A DNA stretch of 64,000 nucleotides from Pseudomonadota bacterium (lineage in GTDB: Bacteria; Myxococcota_A; Polyangia; GCA-2747355): the NCBI GenBank assembly GCA_016702545.1, contig JADJDT010000048.1, forward strand, positions 43,501 to 107,500. Direction: 5' to 3'. This document shows positions 33,673-40,676 of this stretch, piece by piece. The position numbers and the translations under genes are program-made. Position 1 is the stretch's first letter; each line of letters begins with the position of its first letter. The notes beneath the pieces were generated by a model. That model saw only the letters and a list, made by a program, of their open reading frames with translations, was not told where the DNA came from and searched no databases.

Positions 33673-35926
33673 GGACGAAGACCTCGTCGATCGCCTCGAC
33701 CGCGCCGGGCGCCGCGAGCAATCCGGTCCGCGGATCGATCCGCTGCTGCACCACACCCGGCGGCTGAGGGAAGGGCAGCCGCGGCTGACCACGCAGCGCC
33801 TCGCGCATCACGCGCAGCCAGATCGGCAGCGCTGCGTGACCGCCCGTCTCCCCGCGCCCCAGCGGACGTGGGTTGTCGAAGCCGACCCACACCGCCACTA
33901 GCAGCTGGGGCGTGAAGCCGATGAACCAGGCGTCCTTGTGGTCGTTGGTCGTGCCGGTCTTGCCAGCGACCGGACGACCGAGCGCCAGGGCCCCCGTCGC
34001 CGTGCCTTCGGTCACCACCGATTGCATCATGCTCTGCACCACGTACGCCACCTCGGGGCGCAGCACCTGCTGCGTCTCGCTCTGCGCGATCGCGCTGGCG
34101 CCGAGGCGACTGATCACGCGCGACTCGACGCGCCGCCCCCCATTGGCGAAGGCGGCGTAGGCGGTCGCGATCTCGAGCGGCCGCACGCCGTAGCTGCCGA
34201 GCGCCAGGCTGAGGTCGTTGCCCAGGGGCGAGCTGATGCCCAGCCGGCGGGCGAGCTCGCGCACCGGCGCCACGCCGAGCTCGTCGAGCAGGCGCACAGT
34301 CACGCTGTTGAGCGAATGCGCCAGCGCCTGCCGCAGCCGCACCGGCCCAAGGTAGGTGTCGTCGAAGTTGCGCGGCGCCCAGCTGCCGTAGACGGCCGGG
34401 GCATCCTCTTGCAGCGAGGCCGGCGTGTAGCGCCCGGAGTCGATCGCCGCGGCATAGACGAAGGGCTTGAACGCGCTACCCGGCTGCCGCAGCGCGGCCA
34501 AGGCGCGGTTGAAGCCACCGGGCTGCTGGTCGTAGCCGCCCACGAGCGCCAGCACGTCGCCACTGCGGGGATCCAACGCCACCACGGCCCCCTGCGGCCC
34601 CGGATCGAAGACCAAGCGCTGCGCCTCGACGGCGCGCAGGCGCACGACCGCGCCGACGGTGAAGCGCCGCAACAACGGTACGCCCGCCGGGTCGTAGCGC
34701 GGATTGTCGAGCGACACCTCGGCGCGGCGCCCACCGAGGTCGACGGTCAGCCGCCGCTGCCGGTCATCGACCGCCTCGACCAGCGCTTCGACCTCTTGGC
34801 CCGGCGCGACCTGCGCCTGGGCGCGCCCTAGCCGCCGCCGCCACCGGCGCTGCTGCGGGTCGCTCAGCCGGCGCTTGGCCTCGTGCCAGCGGTGGCGCGC
34901 GTCGAGGGCCTGCAGGCCCCCGTGCAGGGCCTCGCGCGCTGCCAGCTGCAGACCACCGTCTATCGTCGTCTGCACGCGCAGCCCGAGCGAGTCGAAGCGG
35001 TCGGCGGCAAAGGCCTCGAGCAGTCGCTGGCGCACGAGGTCCATCACCTCGGGCGCGCTGCCCAGGTAGGGCCGCTTGCGTCGCACGACCCGAATCGGCT
35101 CCGCCACCACCCGCTGGGCGACCTGCGAGGAGATGAAGCCCAACTCCGCCATTCGCCGCAGCACATAGGTCTGGCGTTGCTTGGCGCGCTCGGGATGGCG
35201 CAGCGGCGAGAGGCGCTGAGGCGACTGCGGCAGACCGGCGAGCAGCGCGCACTCGGCCAGGCCCAGCTGCGCCACCTCCTTGCCGAAGAAGAAGCCGCTC
35301 GCCTCCTGCACGCCGTAGCGTCCGTGGCCGAAGTAGATCTGGTTAAGGTAGAGCGCCAGGATTTCGCGCTTGCCGAGCTGCTGCTCCAGGCGCTGGGCGA
35401 GCAGCACCTCCTGGATCTTGCGACGGATCGTGCGCTCGGGCGTGAGAAAGAAGGTCTTGACGACCTGCTGCGTGATCGTGCTGCCGCCCTGCACGAAATG
35501 CCCCGCGCGGAGGTTGGCGCCCAGCGCGCGCAGCATCCCGAGGTAATCGAGGCCACGGTGCTGGAAGAACGCCGCGTCCTCGGCGGCGACGACGGCCTGC
35601 ACGAGTTGTGGCGGAAGCTGCTCGATCGACACCACCGTGCGCCGTTCCTGGCCCAGCTCACCCAGCAGCGCGCCGTGGCGATCCACCACCGTCGTGAGGA
35701 GCCGCGGCCGGTAATCGCGCAACGAGGTGATGCGCGGCAGTCGGGGGTCGGCGCCGTAGTAGAGCAGCGCGCCGCCGAGCGCCAGACCGCCGAGCAGGAC
35801 CGCCAGGGCACCGAGGCCCAGCAGCCAAAGCACCGCGCGGAGCACGAGCGAAGGGCGCTTGGGCGCGCTGGGTGGAGCGCTGGAGGGCGAGGTGGGGGCC
35901 CTACGTCGACGGGGCGGCGATTTCAC
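33590..35926 (-). CDS. mrcA: Penicillin-binding protein 1A (bifunctional glycosyltransferase/transpeptidase)
   Basis: 778 aa. A short Pro/Arg-rich cytoplasmic tail and one membrane helix (about 30-55) precede the GT51 domain: VVAAEDAAFFQHRGLDYLG (catalytic Glu), GGSTITQQVVKTFFL, RKIQEVLLAQRLEQQLGK, EILALYLNQIYFGHGRYGVQ. An OB-like insert follows. The transpeptidase has GSAFKPF (SxxK, Ser near 482), SLNSVT (SxN) and KTGTTND (KTG near 655). Polymerises and crosslinks peptidoglycan in the periplasm. GTG 35926 overlaps the upstream stop as GTGA, so it is coupled to trmH. Its last 81 bp are duplicated at 31027-31107. Confidence 0.95.
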   Translation of the reverse strand: MKSPPRRRRAPTSPSSAPPSAPKRPSLVLRAVLWLLGLGALAVLLGGLALGGALLYYGADPRLPRITSLRDYRPRLLTTVVDRHGALLGELGQERRTVVSIEQLPPQLVQAVVAAEDAAFFQHRGLDYLGMLRALGANLRAGHFVQGGSTITQQVVKTFFLTPERTIRRKIQEVLLAQRLEQQLGKREILALYLNQIYFGHGRYGVQEASGFFFGKEVAQLGLAECALLAGLPQSPQRLSPLRHPERAKQRQTYVLRRMAELGFISSQVAQRVVAEPIRVVRRKRPYLGSAPEVMDLVRQRLLEAFAADRFDSLGLRVQTTIDGGLQLAAREALHGGLQALDARHRWHEAKRRLSDPQQRRWRRRLGRAQAQVAPGQEVEALVEAVDDRQRRLTVDLGGRRAEVSLDNPRYDPAGVPLLRRFTVGAVVRLRAVEAQRLVFDPGPQGAVVALDPRSGDVLALVGGYDQQPGGFNRALAALRQPGSAFKPFVYAAAIDSGRYTPASLQEDAPAVYGSWAPRNFDDTYLGPVRLRQALAHSLNSVTVRLLDELGVAPVRELARRLGISSPLGNDLSLALGSYGVRPLEIATAYAAFANGGRRVESRVISRLGASAIAQSETQQVLRPEVAYVVQSMMQSVVTEGTATGALALGRPVAGKTGTTNDHKDAWFIGFTPQLLVAVWVGFDNPRPLGRGETGGHAALPIWLRVMREALRGQPRLPFPQPPGVVQQRIDPRTGLLAAPGAVEAIDEVFVQGTEPQQEAPPAEQVDPSTVMMGPPGP

Positions 35927-36669
35927 GGCCGGACCTTATGCCGCGGGTCGGGGTCGAGCAAGGTGAGCAGCCGCGATAGGCCGTGGGTCGTCGCGCGCAC
36001 GTAGTAGGCGGCGCGCAACCGCTCGCGCTCGGCCGCGGGCAGGTCTCCGGGGGCACCGATCCAGCGCCGTCGCTGCTCGACGGCCGCGGCCACCGCCAGG
36101 GCGGCGGCCACCGAGAGGTTGAGGCTCTCACCGAAGCCGTGCATCGGCAGATGAAAGTCGCGCGAGCAGGCCGCGGCGGCCGCGGCGCTGAGCCCCGCAT
36201 GCTCATTGCCGAAGACCAACGCCAACGGCCGCTCGGTCGGCAACGACCAGGTACTCGCTGGGGCCGCCCCGCCGAGCGGCGGCGGACGAGCCGCACAGCA
36301 CTGGAAGCCGGCAGCCGTCAGCCACTCGAGACAGCGCTCGACGCTGCGGTGCAGGTAGACGTTGAGCCACTTGTCCGCGTGCTGGGTCACCCGCCGAGAG
36401 AAGGCGAAGCCGCCGGCCGCCGGCACGATGTGCACGTCGAGCAGCCCGAGAGCCTCGCAGCTGCGCAGCACGGCCGCCGCGTTGTGCGGGTCGTGGGGTG
36501 CCTCCAGCACGACCGTGACGCTCCACAGCCGATGCGCGACCACGTGGTCGACGCGCCGGCGACGCCGCTGCGCCAGCACCGGACCGAGCGCGCGAATGAT
36601 CGCCGCCGGCTCCAGGGCGGGATGCGGCGCCGGCGGCGCGAAACCCGTCGGTGGGCGACGAATGGGCAT
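35923..36669 (-). CDS. trmH: tRNA (guanosine-2'-O)-methyltransferase, SpoU/TrmH family
   Basis: 248 aa. Knotted SPOUT fold: VTVVLEAPHDPHNAAAVLRSCEA (motif 1 with Asn), ALVFGNEHAGLS (motif 2) and FHLPMHGFGESLNLSVAAALAV (motif 3, knot and SAM site). The N-terminal RRRRVDHVVAHRLWSVTVVL fits TrmH, which methylates G18 of tRNA. It lies between a secreted protein gene (13 bp gap) and mrcA (GTGA overlap) in a minus-strand unit. Confidence 0.9.
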   Translation of the reverse strand: MPIRRPPTGFAPPAPHPALEPAAIIRALGPVLAQRRRRRVDHVVAHRLWSVTVVLEAPHDPHNAAAVLRSCEALGLLDVHIVPAAGGFAFSRRVTQHADKWLNVYLHRSVERCLEWLTAAGFQCCAARPPPLGGAAPASTWSLPTERPLALVFGNEHAGLSAAAAAACSRDFHLPMHGFGESLNLSVAAALAVAAAVEQRRRWIGAPGDLPAAERERLRAAYYVRATTHGLSRLLTLLDPDPRHKVRP

Positions 36670-36682
36670 CGAAAGGCGCGAG

Positions 36683-38044
36683 CTAGCTCGCCCACTGCGT
36701 GCCGAGGGCCAGGTTGAAGCCCTGCAGCGGTATGAAGAGGCCGCTGGCGGCGTCGACGGCCCAGGTGCGCGTGTACTGCCCGAGCGCGTACCAGTAGCGC
36801 CCGAGCTGATAGCGCGCCTCGGCCAGCACCGCGACGCCGGCGCGCGCGACCGGGCCCTCTCCGGGGCCCAGCCCCCGCAGCAGCACCAGCGCGCCAACGG
36901 TCAGCGGCGGCAAAGGATTGGTGATGACCCGCGCCCAGAGCCGCCGGCGGTCCGGCCCCGGATGCTCGCGGTAGCCGACCTGCACCGTCAGGTGCTCACC
37001 GGCCTCGACACCGCCCTGGAGCGTGAAGCCGCCGCCCGCGTAGGCCTCGGCCGCCAGGGCCTCGAGCACCGTCGCCCGCTGGGCGGCGGTCGCCTGCGAC
37101 GCCGCGCCAAAGGCCAGCCCCGACTGGTAACGCGTCACGTCGTAGAAGGTGTCGATCAGCGTCGGCCCATAGCCCCCGCCCGCCAGGCAGTACTCGCCGA
37201 GGGCGTGCAGCAGCACGCCGCTCGCACCCAGGGCAAGCTGCGCCTGCGCGCCGAAGTGGCCACCCAGCCCGCGCCACGAGGTGTTGCCGTCGACGTAGGG
37301 CACGACGCGAACCAGGCCGCCGTCGCCCAGGGCATAGGAGATATCGACCCCCGTCAGCGGCAGCAGCGCCGTCTCGACCCGCGGGTGGTACGCCGCGTCG
37401 TAGAGTCGCGCGCCGCCGGGCGCCACCAACGCGCGGCGCGGCGCGCGGGGATCGAAGGCCACCGAGGCCCCCACCGCGAGCGCCGGAGCGGCCGACCAGG
37501 GCCGCCAGGCCACCCGGCCGGCCAACACGGCGGGGGCCAGCACGTTGTCGATCAACGCGTCCAGCTCGACCCTCTCGCCCTCGAACTGAACCCGCACGCC
37601 CGTGTGCAGGTGATCGGGATCGGCGACGTTGCTGTACTCGCGCAGGAGCGTGCCGTGCCCCAGCGTCACCCCCACCAGCTCGCCCGCGAGCAGCCGCGCC
37701 TCCACGCCCTCGATCCGGCGCTCGTAGCGCAGGGTGCGCAGCAGGTGGACGTAGTCGGCGACTTCGTCGTAGTCGCGACGCCGCACGCCCCCCGGCTCGT
37801 CGCGGCTCTCATCGATCACCAGGCGCACGCGACCGAATACCGCCAGCGAGAGCTCCCGCGCCCGCAGCTCGAGCCCCGCGCTGAGCGTCGAGGCGACCGC
37901 CTCGCCCACCGTACCCAACCCGGCGTCGCCAGCCGTGGTCAGCCAGGCGTCCGCGCCCGCGGCGGCGGGCCAGGCGAAGGCGAGTGCGAGCCCCCAAATT
38001 GCCGTGCTGCGTAACGTGCGGAGTTCTGACCGGAAGGGGCGCAT
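36683..38044 (-). CDS. Exported strand-rich protein, probable outer-membrane barrel
   Basis: 453 aa from ATG 38044. The signal peptide ends AAAGADAWL. The body has repeated amphipathic strands with aromatic girdles (LELRARELSLAVFGRVRL, YVHLLRTLRYERRIEGVEA, VGVTLGHGTLLREYSNVADP, GLVRVVPYVDGNTSW, LHALGEYCLAGGGYGP, VLAEARYQLGRYWYALGQY). This resembles a large outer-membrane barrel, but the last residues (NLALGTQWAS) lack a terminal Phe. Family unknown. Gene order suggests co-expression with envelope biosynthesis genes. Confidence 0.6.
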   Translation of the reverse strand: MRPFRSELRTLRSTAIWGLALAFAWPAAAGADAWLTTAGDAGLGTVGEAVASTLSAGLELRARELSLAVFGRVRLVIDESRDEPGGVRRRDYDEVADYVHLLRTLRYERRIEGVEARLLAGELVGVTLGHGTLLREYSNVADPDHLHTGVRVQFEGERVELDALIDNVLAPAVLAGRVAWRPWSAAPALAVGASVAFDPRAPRRALVAPGGARLYDAAYHPRVETALLPLTGVDISYALGDGGLVRVVPYVDGNTSWRGLGGHFGAQAQLALGASGVLLHALGEYCLAGGGYGPTLIDTFYDVTRYQSGLAFGAASQATAAQRATVLEALAAEAYAGGGFTLQGGVEAGEHLTVQVGYREHPGPDRRRLWARVITNPLPPLTVGALVLLRGLGPGEGPVARAGVAVLAEARYQLGRYWYALGQYTRTWAVDAASGLFIPLQGFNLALGTQWAS

Positions 38045-38124
38045 GTAGGCCAATATCGTACACTCCCCGCGGGCTGGCAAGCTAATCACCCGGCGGGAGC
38101 GCCCATCCCCGGCGGTCGCACGGC

Positions 38125-40404
38125 CTAGCGCGCGTAGAGCGGCAGTTTGTCGGGTGCGGCGTGGCGGATCGCCTCGACCAGGCGGCGGCGGCGCGCCTCC
38201 TGCCAGCTGTGCTCCGTCTCCGCGATCTGCTCCTCGCACGCGGCGGGGGTCGGGGCGCTCAGGTCGCGCGCGAAGACCAGCGGCTGGGCGGCGGCGGCCG
38301 CGCAGGCCGCGGCGTCGATCAGGCCCTTGCCACACACGCGGCGCAGCACGCGGCGCACGTAGCGATCCCAGGGCGCATCGAGCGCGCCCCGACACCAGTG
38401 GACATAGCGGCGACGCGGCGCGGGCAAGATCGAGGCGAAGAACGCGGCCTCGAGGGGCGTGAGCTGCGCCGCTGGCTTGCCGAAGTAGTGGCGGGCGGCC
38501 GCCCCGATGCCATAGATCCCCGGGCCGAGCTCGATGATGTTGAGGTAGATCTCCATCAAGCGCTCCTTGCTCAGCGCCTGCTCCAGGTACCAGACCAGGA
38601 AGACCTCCTGCAGCTTACGGGCGAGCGTCTTCTCCGGGCTGAGCAGCAGGTTCTTCACCGTCTGCATCGTGATCGTCGAGGCGCCGAGGCGAAACGATCC
38701 CCGCTCGAGGTTGCGCGCCAGCGCCTTCTCGAACTGCGCTGGAATGAAGCCACGGTGGCGGAAGAAGGCCGCATCCTCGGTCGTCAACAACGCGCTGACG
38801 AGGTCGGGCGAGACCTCCTTGAAGGGCACGAAGTCGGGGTTGTCAGGACCCACCGGCACCGTCAACCACTCGTCGGGGCGGACCTCGACCAGGTGCTCGA
38901 AGTCCTGCGCAAAGCGCTCGGCCCGCACGCTCGCCGGCGCCTCGAGCACCTCGCAGGCGTCGAGGCCCAAGCGACCGCTCAGCCGGAGCTGGTCGAGGCG
39001 AGCGAAGTCGATCTGAAGCGTGAGGTCGGCGGCCAGATTGCCGCCGAGGCGAAAGTCCTGCAGACGCGGCACCAGCGCCACCGGCACGGCATCGAGCGCC
39101 GCCTGGCAGGGCAGCGCGGGCAGCACGAGGCGCGCCTCGAGCACGGGTCGTGCCCCGCTGCGGTCCAGCGACCCGCTGAGCGCCAGCGTCAGGCCACGGG
39201 CCTCGATCTCGAGCTTGCTCAGCTCGAGGCGGCGCCCCGCGTAGGTCCCGGCCAAGCCAAGCCGCGCCGAGAGATCGAGCACCGGGGTGCGCGCCAGCCC
39301 GGGGTGGAAGAGGTTGAGGTCCTCGACCGCGAGCCGTCCGGCGAAGGCGAGCTGACCGCCGCCGTAGCGCAAGAGCAGACGCCCATCGATGGTCGTGCGC
39401 TCCGGCATGATCACCGGCGTCTGACGGAGGATCTCGCGGATCCGGTCGAGCTCGAAGCGCGCCGCCTCGAGCAGCAGCTCACCGCCGCGTTGACGCCGGT
39501 CGAAGCTGCCCGTCGCGCGCCAGAGCGTGGCCGCAGCGCCACCGTAGCTGCCGCTCAGCGCCAGATCGACGGCCTCGCTCCCGACGCGCGGCCCAATCGT
39601 GCCGGAGATGCCCGAGAGCGTGAGCGGCGCGATGATCTCGGCCCGCCCGCCCTGCACACGCAATAACGGCAGCGCGGCGAGCCCAGCGCCCGCCGCGCGC
39701 TCGGCGCGCACCCGCTCGAACGACAGGCGACCAGGCCAGCCCGCGAGCCGCGCCTCCACGCGATCGCCCACGACCCACAGCTCGCCGCTGGAGCCCAGCT
39801 GCGCGTTGATGCGGCCTACGCTCAGGCTGAGCCCCCGGCGCTGATCGTCGACGCGCAGCCGACCGTCGCGCAGCTGGACCTCGGGTCCGACGCGGGCCAC
39901 GGCCGCGGGGGTCGCGGCAGGCGCGGCCGAGCGCATCCCGTGCCACCGCGCGCGCAGGTCAGAGAAATTATCGGTGCCGCTGGCACGCCGCCACAGGTTC
40001 CAGCGCGGTCGCTCGAGCACGATCCGCACCCCACTCCAGCGCGGGGCCCACAGTGCCCGCCACGGCACAGCAACCGCCACGGCGTCGGCCTCGAGCAGCG
40101 AGGCGCCGGGCGGATCGGCGGGCCCACTCACCACCAGAGCCTCGAGCCGCAAGCGGCCCCAGCCCAGCCGCACGTGCCCGACGCGCACCGTGCGCCCGAG
40201 CCGCGCCGCCACGCCCCCGAGGACGCGCGCGCGCACATACCAGCGCGCCACGGGGGGCAGGCTGGCGCCGAACGCGAGCACCAGCGCAACGCCAGCCACG
40301 ACGACCAGCCGCCGCCACGGCCATCCCCGGCCGGCGGCGTGGCGCCTGCCAAGGCCGGCTCGCCGCGCCAGCCCTTTCACTGCCGCACGAGGTCCGTCGA
40401 GCAC
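38125..40404 (-). CDS. Monofunctional GT51 transglycosylase fused to an AsmA-like N-terminal region
   Basis: 759 aa from GTG 40404; TTG 40452 is another candidate and neither has a clear ribosome binding site. One N-terminal membrane helix (LVVVAGVALVLAFGASLPP) is followed by about 450 residues of repeating strand pattern typical of AsmA/TamB-like periplasmic proteins (VRVGHVRLGWGRLRLEALVV, LRDGRLRVDDQRRGLSLSV, GGRAEIIAPLTLSGISGTIG, LSKLEIEARGLTLALSGSL). The C-terminal GT51 domain (about 530-700) has TTEDAAFFRHRGFIP, GASTITMQTVKNLLLSPEK, ARKLQEVFLVWYLEQALSK, RLMEIYLNIIELGPGIYGIG. No transpeptidase part, so it is MtgA-like. The fusion links glycan-strand synthesis to a lipid-transfer-type fold. 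First gene of the mrcA unit. Confidence 0.85.
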   Translation of the reverse strand: MLDGPRAAVKGLARRAGLGRRHAAGRGWPWRRLVVVAGVALVLAFGASLPPVARWYVRARVLGGVAARLGRTVRVGHVRLGWGRLRLEALVVSGPADPPGASLLEADAVAVAVPWRALWAPRWSGVRIVLERPRWNLWRRASGTDNFSDLRARWHGMRSAAPAATPAAVARVGPEVQLRDGRLRVDDQRRGLSLSVGRINAQLGSSGELWVVGDRVEARLAGWPGRLSFERVRAERAAGAGLAALPLLRVQGGRAEIIAPLTLSGISGTIGPRVGSEAVDLALSGSYGGAAATLWRATGSFDRRQRGGELLLEAARFELDRIREILRQTPVIMPERTTIDGRLLLRYGGGQLAFAGRLAVEDLNLFHPGLARTPVLDLSARLGLAGTYAGRRLELSKLEIEARGLTLALSGSLDRSGARPVLEARLVLPALPCQAALDAVPVALVPRLQDFRLGGNLAADLTLQIDFARLDQLRLSGRLGLDACEVLEAPASVRAERFAQDFEHLVEVRPDEWLTVPVGPDNPDFVPFKEVSPDLVSALLTTEDAAFFRHRGFIPAQFEKALARNLERGSFRLGASTITMQTVKNLLLSPEKTLARKLQEVFLVWYLEQALSKERLMEIYLNIIELGPGIYGIGAAARHYFGKPAAQLTPLEAAFFASILPAPRRRYVHWCRGALDAPWDRYVRRVLRRVCGKGLIDAAACAAAAAQPLVFARDLSAPTPAACEEQIAETEHSWQEARRRRLVEAIRHAAPDKLPLYAR

Positions 40405-40465
40405 CGCCGATTCATAGCACGGCCCGGCGCGCCGCCGGACCGGCCTACCCAATGCTATGCTCGGC

Positions 40466-40647
40466 GTAAGTGTTCACGGGGGTATGTCCCATACCCCCGC
40501 CCCGAAAAGGCGCGACTTTTCGGGGGCCCCACCCCCAAGTCCGGCGCACAACAAGTAGTGCGCCGCGCGAGCGCTTGGTCGCGCTCGCGTGCAGTGGATC
40601 TAGACTCCGTCAGTGATCGCAGCGCATTGATGGCCGTGAACACATAC
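40466..40647. repeat. Compound hairpin element with outer inverted arms
   Basis: Outer arms GTAAGTGTTCACGG (40466-40479) and CCGTGAACACATAC (40634-40647) match at 13 of 14 positions. Inside are hairpins in a row: GGGGGTAT/ATACCCCC (40478-40498), CCCCGAAAA/TTTTCGGGG (40500-40525), GGCGCAC/GTGCGCC (40543-40564) and GCGAGCGC/GCGCTCGC (40567-40588). It sits in the divergent gap between the transglycosylase and DUF4175 genes, upstream of both. Sequence differs from the CTAG repeat, but the design is similar. Confidence 0.75.
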
Positions 40648-40676
40648 TGTTCGGCTATATTCGCGCCGGATTCCGC

